A DNA stretch of 6,920 nt from positions 1-6,920 of the forward strand of contig JBJMFM010000248.1 in NCBI GenBank assembly GCA_045808425.1, given 5' to 3'. The translations under genes were made by a program, and so were the position numbers. How positions within the stretch are numbered: position 1 is the first letter of the stretch; every line of letters begins with the position of its first letter. The notes below the pieces were generated by a model. The model was not told the DNA's origin. It searched no databases and saw nothing but the letters and a program-made list of their open reading frames with translations. Shown here in pieces: positions 1 to 5,660 of this stretch. The DNA comes from JAFAQB01 sp045808425. Its GTDB lineage: Archaea > Thermoproteota > Nitrososphaeria > Nitrososphaerales > Nitrososphaeraceae.

Positions 1-75
1 TACACCAATGCTATAGCGCCAAAAGTCGGCCCATTGATCAAGTGTCCAAGTCGGTGTTGTTACTTCTTCTGTCAT
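1..75 (-). CDS. 5' end of an element gene, possibly a primase-polymerase (partial)
   Basis: Only the first 25 codons are in the window; the gene continues past the left edge. It begins MTEEVTTPTWTL, and ends at the edge with WADFWRYSIGV. The ATG directly follows the TAG stop of the AbrB-type gene (stop 78-76, start 75-73), and a strong Shine-Dalgarno GGAGG lies at 88-84, eight bases upstream inside the last codons of that gene, so start and co-transcription are well supported. The FWRYSIGV segment resembles, from memory, the extreme N-terminus of archaeal bifunctional primase-polymerases carried by plasmids and proviruses, where a similar stretch leads into a NVIP motif. That motif would lie outside the window, so the function is a weak inference and the existence of the gene is the firmer claim. 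Confidence 0.7.
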   Translation of the reverse strand, partial: MTEEVTTPTWTLDQWADFWRYSIGV

Positions 76-639
76 CTAGTAGTCCTCCGCACCTATTACA
101 ATCCCTAAAGAATAACCATCAGTGATTTTTCCAGGAGTTACACAAGTACTCACTGTATATCGACCGGTAAGCAATCTTTTTCGAATATGGCATCCAGGTT
201 CATGTGCGGAAATATCTGAGTTGATTTTGCCAGGTTCGCTATTACGACAGTCGCATAATTTACCTGTATTAGCTTTAGCGGCGACATCATCATAAATCAC
301 CAGCCTGCTAAGCTTTTCCGTGACGATATCTTTAAGAGGTCGCTTGAAATTATTATCTTTGACAATATTCATAGTAATCTTGCCTGGATTGCTGTGCCTG
401 TTGTGTCGTCTTGTGTCTTGTCCATCCTTGACAGCAGCAATGGCTGCGGGATTATTTGTAATAACTTTATCAATCATCTGCAATGTTAAACGTTTTTTGT
501 CCTCGTCTACTTGTAATGTGAAAACAGTCGACGTGTCTACATTATACTGCTTTGCTACCTTAGCCGGAATTATTACGGCTAAAGACTTTCTGTATTTCGA
601 CCCTACTTGATAGGGCTGAAGTGCATATAATGACTTCAT
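76..639 (-). CDS. AbrB/SpoVT-type DNA-binding protein with an unusual PGKI-repeat tail
   Basis: The protein has 187 residues. Residues about 12-55 form a swapped-hairpin AbrB-like domain: GSKYRKSLAVIIPAKVAKQY matches the family pattern of a strand ending in IIP followed by a short helix, then a strand (FTLQVD, LTLQMI). Such domains usually dimerise and bind AT-rich promoter DNA or act as antitoxins. Residues 60-187 are not typical of the family: they carry three PGKI motifs (85-88, 136-139, 169-172) and four cysteines (129, 131, 150, 166), some of which could bind metal. The ATG at 639 lies about 32 bp from a palindromic TATA element, so the 5' leader would be only a few bases and no Shine-Dalgarno is visible. 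It is the first gene of an operon with the next minus-strand gene, which starts right after its stop. A transcription regulator of the element is the best guess; an antitoxin is less likely, because the following start does not look like a toxin. Confidence 0.8.
   Translation of the reverse strand: MKSLYALQPYQVGSKYRKSLAVIIPAKVAKQYNVDTSTVFTLQVDEDKKRLTLQMIDKVITNNPAAIAAVKDGQDTRRHNRHSNPGKITMNIVKDNNFKRPLKDIVTEKLSRLVIYDDVAAKANTGKLCDCRNSEPGKINSDISAHEPGCHIRKRLLTGRYTVSTCVTPGKITDGYSLGIVIGAEDY
84..88 (-). promoter_or_regulatory. Shine-Dalgarno for the partial gene at 1-75
   Basis: The minus strand reads GGAGG from 88 to 84, eight bases before the ATG at 75. It lies within the 3' end of the AbrB-type gene. 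Most other starts here look leaderless or lack a clear site, so this marks an internal operon gene read by re-initiation or coupled translation. Confidence 0.7.
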
Positions 640-692
640 ATTTGATAAACATTTACAACATGCACATTTTATAAAGTAGTAGTAGTTACAGA
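640..692. promoter_or_regulatory. Shared divergent promoter with palindromic TATA element
   Basis: This 53-bp interval separates two divergent regulators. The 8-bp palindrome TTTATAAA at 668-675 is centred about 21-24 bp before the TTG at 693 on the plus strand and about 32 bp before the ATG at 639 on the minus strand, so one TATA box could serve both directions. The plus transcript would be leaderless; the minus one would have a leader of a few bases. The hexamer ACATTT occurs at 649-654 and 664-669, one and a half helical turns apart, and AGT is repeated four times at 675-686. Either flanking DNA-binding protein could bind here. The geometry is seen in the sequence; the regulation is inferred. 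Confidence 0.5.
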
Positions 693-1568
693 TTGGTCAT
701 TAATAACAGACTAGAGACATCAAAGAAGATTTTACGCTTGCTTTTTGATAAAAATTTACATGTTAATGAGATAATTAGACAGACTAGTCTGGATAGAAGT
801 TATATCATTTCAACGATCAAGACCTTAGAGCGAGAAGGATTAATCGCACGAAATAAGGGTACTAAGAAAGGTAAGGAAATAGTAAAGCAGCTAACACCAT
901 TAGGAAAGGAGTTAGCTAAATTGATGGATAACATTGAGAGTTATAATAAATCGTATTCAGAACTGAAGTATGCAATAAGAGAGAACTTTAGTTTTAATTG
1001 GTCAAATATTCAAGATGATTCGGTGTTAAGAAATATACTTCGGGACAGAAAATGGGCAGAGGATGACATATCGCGGTTCATTAATGTTGACAAACATTGG
1101 GGAACTGCAGTTCATAATTTCGTATCTACTTCCCCATGGTTGGTTATTCGTATACTGCTTGCTAAATATTCCATGATTATATTTGACTACAAACCTAATC
1201 AAATAGCTAAGTCCATTGTAGACAAACTTATCATAGACTTCATGACAGAACAGCTCTTTTCGATACTTGACAACGTTACAAATATGCAAAGACGATCAAT
1301 GCTATACGATACAACAAGTTACATAGTTGCTGATATTCAGAAGCAGATCGGTGTCTTTGGCTTAGGAAACTTGTTCAAGGATTACCGTTTCATGGATGGA
1401 TACATAGAAAACGTGATATTGGCAATATTTATCATCTTGGGACCAGATAGAGAACTGATTAAGCAGGTAAGAGATTTTGTTAAGTTTAATGTTAAAGATA
1501 ATCTCAGACCTGAGACTCCACAAATATACGCTAGCTTGTTAGAGAAAGTATTGACTAAGTTGCCTTAA
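693..1568 (+). CDS. Winged-helix DNA-binding protein with uncharacterised C-terminal domain
   Basis: The protein has 291 residues. Residues about 5-75 form a winged helix-turn-helix of the MarR/ArsR kind: helices LETSKKILRLLF and HVNEIIRQT, a recognition helix SYIISTIKTLEREGLI, then a charged wing (residues 52-66) and TPLGKELAKLM. The remaining 200 or so residues are mostly helical with no motif I recognise; W121, W136 and W149 lie in a region rich in basic and aromatic residues. The start is TTG: a TAA stop lies in frame just upstream (672-674) and no ATG is near, and the TATA element about 21 bp upstream fits a leaderless message starting at or near this codon. The gene diverges from the AbrB-type regulator and converges on the integrase, overlapping it by 4 bp. 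A regulator of the integrated element is likely; a replication or partition role for the C-terminal part is possible but unsupported. Confidence 0.75.
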   Translation: MVINNRLETSKKILRLLFDKNLHVNEIIRQTSLDRSYIISTIKTLEREGLIARNKGTKKGKEIVKQLTPLGKELAKLMDNIESYNKSYSELKYAIRENFSFNWSNIQDDSVLRNILRDRKWAEDDISRFINVDKHWGTAVHNFVSTSPWLVIRILLAKYSMIIFDYKPNQIAKSIVDKLIIDFMTEQLFSILDNVTNMQRRSMLYDTTSYIVADIQKQIGVFGLGNLFKDYRFMDGYIENVILAIFIILGPDRELIKQVRDFVKFNVKDNLRPETPQIYASLLEKVLTKLP

Positions 1569-3028
1569 TGTACTTTTTGGATATCTATTTTTGTCAATAT
1601 CTGCTGGAACTTCTTCTCCATATCCTCGCGCATTGCTTTCATATCCTGCTCATACTTTTGCTGTAGCTTTTGTACCTCTGATTCTTTTTCTTGCTGCTTC
1701 TCCAAAGTCTCATTGTATACATCATACGTCATCACCATCCTGCATTTAGCACAGAACTTACTATCTGGCTTGTTAGGCTCATTACAATTAGGACATTGCT
1801 TTGGCTTTAGTGAATCTGATAGTTGATGGTTCTTGGGAATTATACCATATGCTTCCAGCAGACTTTCACTTGATTCATTACCAAAATAATGGAGATAGAC
1901 TTGAGGCATCCTACTATTCATACCCCACCCAGCGTGAACCCGCAGAACACTTTCCTTTAATATTTTGGCTTTCTCTGATAAGGCATAATGTCTCTGTATG
2001 TAAGGATTAAAAGGCTTTTGTAATAGTCCGCGTATTATATCCTTATCTCGGATCGGTATGTTTGGATCTTCTAAAAGTCTTGGAAATACTTTTTCCTTGT
2101 AATGTTGATAGATGTCATAGATTGCATACCTTGTCAACATTCGGCCAATATTCTTTTTCAACCCACAGAACAGATATGCATTAGGGTTAGTACGTTGAGG
2201 ATGGTCATCAAGCCAGTCCTTGATATATGGGATGGAATTAAAAAGTGGAATAACCCGGCTCCCTGTTTTGCCATTGACCAGGACCTCCGCATATTGATAA
2301 CTTCCAGAGGTTTTGTATAAAATATCTTTTATGCGAATTTTTAATAGTTCATGGCCTCTGCAGCTAGAGTCAATGGCCATGGCATGATAACACCTATCAC
2401 GCTTGTTATTACCACAATATTGTAGAAAAATTCTGTGCTCTTCTCTAGTCCACAAGTCAGAGGGCTTGTAGATGGACTTCTCCTTTCTTTTTAATGTAGG
2501 TATATTATCTACAACCTCTGGCTTCTTTCGCTTTGAAGGTTCTATGTCCGGAGAATAAAGCCACTTGAAAAACCTAAGAAAATCAATAATTCTATGATTG
2601 TAAGTTCCAATCCACTTGTGCAAAGGATCTGCATTTTCTGGCTTTCTGTGTGTATCTAAGAAAAGCACGATATCTTCACGTGTCATCTTCTTGAAGGGCT
2701 TGCTACCAAGAAATTCTGAGAGCAGTTTTAATGAGGTTATTATTCCTCTTTTATGATTAACAGATAGATTTGTTTCAACTTTCATTGACAGGATATAATT
2801 TGCAATAGTAAGAGCATTTTCTTTTGAAAGCCGGGTTTTTAGGTGTTCTAAATAATATGGCTCAAGTCCTTCAGTTGCAATATCAAGTTTCTGATCAAAT
2901 AAAGGATTTCTTTCCGCTTGACTGCTGTAGTTGTTATTATTATCTTGAGTATCATAAAATGCTACCATATTGCTGTTGCTAATCTTTACGTCAGTACTGA
3001 CACTACCATTAACATCAGAAGACTTCAA
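1565..3028 (-). CDS. Archaeal tyrosine recombinase (integrase) with zinc ribbon and coiled coil
   Basis: The 487-residue protein should catalyse site-specific integration and excision of the element. Residues about 55-160 look like a helical core-binding (SAM-like) domain. The catalytic domain, about 190-395, shows the box I arginine R224 (SSCRGHELLKIRI), the beta-hairpin lysine K254 (VNGKTGSR), box II NPYIQRHYAL with R346, H365 in HAGW, and the likely nucleophile Y378 in QVYLHYFG. The usual first histidine of box II is a tyrosine here (Y343). I recall the same from related archaeal integrases, so the enzyme is probably active. A four-cysteine zinc ribbon follows (C412, C415, C426, C429), then a charged coiled coil, about 437-480. 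The first 20 residues are Ser/Asn-rich. The TTG at 3028 directly follows an in-frame TGA and sits about 26 bp from a TATA element, fitting a leaderless start; ATG at 2968 (residue 21) is the alternative. The gene is uninterrupted, unlike SSV-type integrases that are split on insertion, so its attachment site should lie outside the coding sequence. Confidence 0.93.
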   Translation of the reverse strand: MKSSDVNGSVSTDVKISNSNMVAFYDTQDNNNNYSSQAERNPLFDQKLDIATEGLEPYYLEHLKTRLSKENALTIANYILSMKVETNLSVNHKRGIITSLKLLSEFLGSKPFKKMTREDIVLFLDTHRKPENADPLHKWIGTYNHRIIDFLRFFKWLYSPDIEPSKRKKPEVVDNIPTLKRKEKSIYKPSDLWTREEHRIFLQYCGNNKRDRCYHAMAIDSSCRGHELLKIRIKDILYKTSGSYQYAEVLVNGKTGSRVIPLFNSIPYIKDWLDDHPQRTNPNAYLFCGLKKNIGRMLTRYAIYDIYQHYKEKVFPRLLEDPNIPIRDKDIIRGLLQKPFNPYIQRHYALSEKAKILKESVLRVHAGWGMNSRMPQVYLHYFGNESSESLLEAYGIIPKNHQLSDSLKPKQCPNCNEPNKPDSKFCAKCRMVMTYDVYNETLEKQQEKESEVQKLQQKYEQDMKAMREDMEKKFQQILTKIDIQKVH

Positions 3029-3049
3029 TCAATGTTCTTTCATTATTCA

Positions 3050-3071
3050 AGTATATAATGTAGTATATAAT
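3050..3071 (-). promoter_or_regulatory. Tandem TATA elements of the integrase promoter
   Basis: The 10-mer AGTATATAAT occurs at 3050-3059 and again at 3062-3071 on the plus strand (ATTATATACT on the minus strand), 12 bp apart. The proximal copy is centred about 26 bp before the TTG at 3028, the archaeal TATA-to-start distance for a leaderless message. The distal copy is centred about 24 bp before an ATG at 3043 that opens a four-codon frame. The distal copy ends next to the guaB stop codon. Confidence 0.55.
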
Positions 3072-3080
3072 CCTACATTA
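3056..3080. repeat. Perfect 8-bp inverted repeat at the guaB stop: candidate attachment core or operator
   Basis: TAATGTAG (3056-3063) and CTACATTA (3073-3080) are exact reverse complements separated by nine bases. The right arm contains the guaB stop codon (3073-3075), and the spacer and left arm overlap the integrase TATA elements. Paired arms around a short spacer next to an integrase gene and at the 3' end of a conserved gene are what a tyrosine-recombinase core site looks like, although 9 bp is slightly longer than the usual 6-8 bp overlap. An integrase operator or a guaB 3' hairpin are alternatives. Confidence 0.4.
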
Positions 3081-4512
3081 CATCTACATCGTGAGGTTGG
3101 CTTTCCATATATCCTGCTGAAGTCATTTTGATAAATTCCGCGTTCTTATGCATTTCTAGAATTGTCTTTGCGCCACAATAGCTTAATCCGGATCTTAAAC
3201 CGCCTACTAATTGCCTGATGATTTCAACTACGCTGCCCTTATAAGGAACCATTGCTTCAACTCCTTCCGGAACGTAATCGTTTAGGTCGTCAGAAGAATC
3301 TACCACTTGAGGATCTCTTTCTCTATATCTTCTGCCGAGCGAGGCATAGAATGATGCCATCCCTCTGTACATTTTAAATTTTTTCCCGTTCTTAATCATA
3401 GTCTTTCCTGGACTTTCATCAGTTCCACCAAATAGGCTGCCAATCATTACAGATGATGAACCTGCTGCTATTGCTTTTGTAGCATCTCCAGAGGTTCTAA
3501 TACCTCCATCCGAGATTACAGGGATGCCATACTCTTTTGCAACTTTAACACTCTCTATAATCGCAGTTAGTTGAGGAACGCCAGATCCTGTAATTACTCG
3601 TGTAATGCAAATTGAGCCTGATCCTACGCCAACCTTTACGGCATCTACTCCTGCTCTAATAAGATCATTTGTACCTTCCCTAGTTGCAACATTTCCTGCA
3701 ATGAGCTCACAATTAGGAAATGCCTTTTTGATCATATGTACTGTGTTTATTGCGTTTTCGCTGTGACCATGAGCAATATCCACTACTATGGCATCTGAAC
3801 CTGCATCCAACAATGCTTCTGTACGTTCTAGGTAGTCACCTTTCACACCTACTGCGGCTCCAACAAGCAATCTTCCCTTCTTATCTTTTGAAGCATGTGG
3901 AAACTGATCCATTTTTAAAATGTCTTTACTTGTAATAAGTCCAACAATTCTGTTATTACTGTCAACTACAGGTAACTTTTCTATTCTATGATTATGTAGG
4001 ATCTCCTTGGCTTGTTCTATTGTAGTTCCTTCCTTGGCAGTAATAACATTTTTGCTCATGAGATCCGAAATTTTGCTCTTATGATTTGTTTCAAAAGTGA
4101 TATCTCGTCGAGTGATAATGCCTGCGAGTTTTTTACCATTCTCTTCAACTAACAGACCTGAAACCCCATATTGGAGCATCAGGTTCTCTGCATCTTGGAC
4201 GCTCATATCCGGTTTGATAATATATGGCTGTTCTATGATAACAGATTCAGAACGTTTCACTTTCAGAACTTCATCTACTTGATCTTCAATGGTCATAAAT
4301 CTGTGAATAATGCCAATGCCTCCCTCTCTTGCTAAAGCGATAGCCATGCCAGATTCAGTAACTGTATCCATATTTGCGCTCACAAGCGGTATGTTAAGCG
4401 TTATATTACGAGAAAGTTTTGTTTTTAGATTAGTCTGAGATCTGGAAATTATGGGAGATCGTTTAGGGATAAGAAGTACATCATCGAACGTCAGGCCTTC
4501 TTTAATTTCCAA
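3073..4512 (-). CDS. guaB: Inosine-5'-monophosphate dehydrogenase
   Basis: This 479-residue cytosolic enzyme oxidises IMP to XMP with NAD+, the committed step of GMP synthesis. The N-terminus EGLTFDDVLLIPKRS is diagnostic, followed by the start of the TIM barrel (PLVSANMDTVTESGMAIALA). Residues about 90-205 are an inserted pair of CBS domains (for example VSGLLVEENGKKLAGIITRRD and KLPVVDSNNRIVGLITSKD). The barrel resumes at about 212; the catalytic loop GSICITRVITGSGVPQ holds nucleophile C302; SDGGIR (334-339) and GSLFGGTDESPG form the phosphate site; RRYRERDP, VPEGVEA and GGLRSGLSYCGA are the flap and C-terminal parts. Length and motifs are complete, so it appears functional. The start is TTG: no ATG exists before residue 48, an in-frame stop lies at 4537-4539, and AGGAAGG (4524-4518) precedes it. 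The reading frame ends 44 bp before the integrase start. It is probably a host housekeeping gene whose 3' end borders the mobile element. Confidence 0.97.
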   Translation of the reverse strand: MEIKEGLTFDDVLLIPKRSPIISRSQTNLKTKLSRNITLNIPLVSANMDTVTESGMAIALAREGGIGIIHRFMTIEDQVDEVLKVKRSESVIIEQPYIIKPDMSVQDAENLMLQYGVSGLLVEENGKKLAGIITRRDITFETNHKSKISDLMSKNVITAKEGTTIEQAKEILHNHRIEKLPVVDSNNRIVGLITSKDILKMDQFPHASKDKKGRLLVGAAVGVKGDYLERTEALLDAGSDAIVVDIAHGHSENAINTVHMIKKAFPNCELIAGNVATREGTNDLIRAGVDAVKVGVGSGSICITRVITGSGVPQLTAIIESVKVAKEYGIPVISDGGIRTSGDATKAIAAGSSSVMIGSLFGGTDESPGKTMIKNGKKFKMYRGMASFYASLGRRYRERDPQVVDSSDDLNDYVPEGVEAMVPYKGSVVEIIRQLVGGLRSGLSYCGAKTILEMHKNAEFIKMTSAGYMESQPHDVDVM

Positions 4513-4517
4513 TATTT

Positions 4518-4557
4518 CCTTCCTGATTAGCAGACATTAGCATTATAAGCGTTTTCC
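4518..4557 (-). promoter_or_regulatory. guaB promoter (purine-rich BRE plus TATA) and ribosome-binding site
   Basis: On the minus strand GGAAAACG followed by CTTATAA (TATA at 4549-4543) gives a good archaeal BRE/TATA arrangement. Transcription would start near 4520, leaving a leader of about eight bases before the TTG at 4512. The AGGAAGG at 4524-4518 resembles a Shine-Dalgarno but would lie at or just outside the predicted 5' end, so whether it is used depends on the exact start. Confidence 0.55.
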
Positions 4558-4573
4558 TAGCGATATCGTCTGT

Positions 4574-4594
4574 ATGCAAATGTATACATTGCAT
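4574..4594. promoter_or_regulatory. Palindrome upstream of guaB, possible operator
   Basis: AATGTATACATT (4579-4590) is a perfect 12-bp palindrome, extended by ATGCA on the left and GCAT on the right with one unpaired base. It lies about 30 bp upstream of the guaB TATA box, a position compatible with an activator or with the promoter of something transcribed to the right. The adjoining CGATATCG at 4561-4568 is also palindromic. No cognate regulator can be named. Confidence 0.3.
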
Positions 4595-4811
4595 TAGTAT
4601 TACTACTGCAAGAAGAACAAAATATCATGTTATGAATTACAATATTTCAAAATACCCATACAATATTTCTAATCCTTACAGATAGAAGATCTGCACTAGT
4701 TTTTATCAAATCTGCTTATAATGACTTTATTTCTTTCTTTTTTTCAGAAGCTTTTAAATTAATTATATTACTTAACATAGCCCTAGTATTTCTTCTATTT
4801 GTTATTCAAAC
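4595..4811. other. AT-rich intergenic stretch with no recognisable content
   Basis: I see no ORF of convincing composition, RNA gene or repeat. The interval contains T-rich runs on the plus strand around 4735-4745, which could act as terminators for rightward transcription, but no convincing rightward gene precedes them. Confidence 0.5.
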
Positions 4812-4955
4812 ATGACGAATGCAGTACAATACGATTTAAAATATGAACCAATCAGGTCATATAGAATCATATTAATTCTCTCATCTCATAAAATTATATT
4901 TTTTGCTTTATTTTATTTTGTCAATTGCTTAATTATTGTTTTTAAAACAAAATAA
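4812..4955 (+). CDS. Weak candidate: 47-residue ORF with one hydrophobic segment
   Basis: ATG at 4812 opens MTNAVQYDLKYEPIRSYR and continues into a hydrophobic stretch (about residues 20-45, IILILSSHKIIFFALFYFVN) that could span a membrane once; the stop is at 4953-4955. There is no clear TATA box about 26 bp upstream and no Shine-Dalgarno, and AT-rich DNA easily yields Ile/Phe-rich frames by chance. Its 3' end lies inside an inverted repeat. I recognise no family. Confidence 0.18.
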   Translation: MTNAVQYDLKYEPIRSYRIILILSSHKIIFFALFYFVNCLIIVFKTK

Positions 4956-4971
4956 AGATAAAATAAGGCAA
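4903..4971. repeat. Imperfect AT-rich inverted repeat, possible stem-loop
   Basis: TTGCTTTATTTTAT plus TTTG (4903-4920) can pair with the reverse complement of 4948-4971 (TTGCCTTATTTTAT, six extra bases, TTTG), with one mismatch that would be G-U in RNA and a loop of about 27 bases. Much of the match is low-complexity A/T. The sequence TGCTTTATTTTA recurs at 5204-5215, before the basic/acidic frame. It could be a terminator or a miniature-element remnant; neither is shown. Confidence 0.3.
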
Positions 4972-4999
4972 GATAAAAAAATTGGAATATTCTACATTA

Positions 5000-5203
5000 T
5001 TAATCTTCTTCTACCATTTCATCTATAAGTTCGTCTTCATCATTATCCACAACATCATCTTCATCTATGTCCTCTTCGTCTTCATCATACTCATTTTCTG
5101 AATCAGACTCAGACTTTGACAACTTTATTACTTCCTCTCTAATTCTTTATCTTTTATCCTTAATCTTCTTTTTCTTTCTTCTTTTCTTTAATTGTTTTTT
5201 CAT
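5000..5203 (-). pseudogene. Basic-then-acidic small protein frame split by an in-frame TAA
   Basis: ATG at 5203 opens 18 codons that are nearly all Lys/Arg (MKKQLKKRRKKKKIKDKR), then TAA at 5149-5147. The same frame continues without another stop for 48 codons to TAA at 5002-5000, giving RIREEVIKLSKSESDSENEY and then a tail almost entirely of Asp and Glu (DEDEEDIDEDDVVDNDEDEL). If the TAA was once a sense codon, the product would be 67 residues with a polybasic head and polyacidic tail, a charge layout seen in nucleic-acid-binding or chaperone-like proteins. A shorter acidic product could start at TTG 5122. Strong charge segregation on one frame argues against chance, although A-rich DNA favours Lys codons. 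Family unknown; a regulated stop, a sequencing error or low-complexity noise are alternatives. Confidence 0.4.
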
Positions 5204-5222
5204 TGCTTTATTTTACTACTAG

Positions 5223-5470
5223 AAAATTCCTGGCAATACGAATCTATTTTCATATGATATTGGTGATGATGTAGAATGGTTAGATGCACAATCGCTGGCA
5301 TATTTAGATTGGATAGAAATAGAGATATTACAGAAAAAATACTATTTCAGATGCATCTGTATATGGTGATTAAGCAAGTGCATCAGAATGTCATACATGA
5401 AGAACAAACAAAAATCATGAGAAAAAGAAAATTAAAGAGATCTTCTACTTTATTATATCTTTTACAATAA
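5223..5470 (+). pseudogene. Possible frameshifted coding remnant, unidentified
   Basis: One plus frame (5223-5369) has no ATG but reads KIPGNTNLFSYDIGDDVEWL then DAQSLAYLDWIEIEI, an ordinary-looking protein composition, before TGA. A second frame over 5276-5470 takes over with DITEKILFQMHLYMVIKQVH and a Lys/Arg-rich end. Together they could be one gene with a frameshift around 5330-5350. The minus strand also has an open frame through about 5380-5592, so the strand is not certain. No family is recognised. Confidence 0.2.
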
Positions 5471-5660
5471 AAAAGCTCCAAATGCGGATCCTCTGGATGC
5501 TCTGATCCATCTGAGCCAGTATTATATATGTAAATAGTAGGTATAACACTAATGCATTCTGCTATTGATTCATTAAGATATGATATCTTCGACTAATGGT
5601 TTTGTGAATATCTTCTCAGTAACTAAAATATTCTATCAGTTAGGTTATATCAAACAGTAT

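Noticed and set aside
320..610. 96-codon plus-strand open frame
   Set aside because: It lies entirely opposite the AbrB-type gene, whose N-terminal domain is recognisable; no family features of its own.
1026..1289. 87-codon minus-strand open frame
   Set aside because: Shadow of the winged-helix gene with no recognisable domain or promoter.
1801..2320. Two plus-strand open frames opposite the integrase
   Set aside because: They lie opposite catalytic-domain coding sequence that has clear integrase motifs.
3750..4282. Two plus-strand open frames opposite guaB
   Set aside because: Shadows of a complete, motif-rich IMP dehydrogenase.
4992..4999. Another copy of CTACATTA, the arm of the guaB-end inverted repeat
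   Set aside because: The match is only about 8-9 bases and the flanks differ, so it is not a second attachment site; such an 8-mer is expected fairly often in AT-rich DNA.
5020..5100. TTCATC/TCTTC-rich stretch as a tandem DNA repeat or CRISPR-like array
   Set aside because: There is no regular unit or spacer; the pattern is explained by Asp/Glu codons on the minus strand.
5262..5285. GTGATGA resembling a C box of a C/D guide RNA
   Set aside because: No matching D box (CTGA) at a suitable distance and no second C'/D' pair was found.
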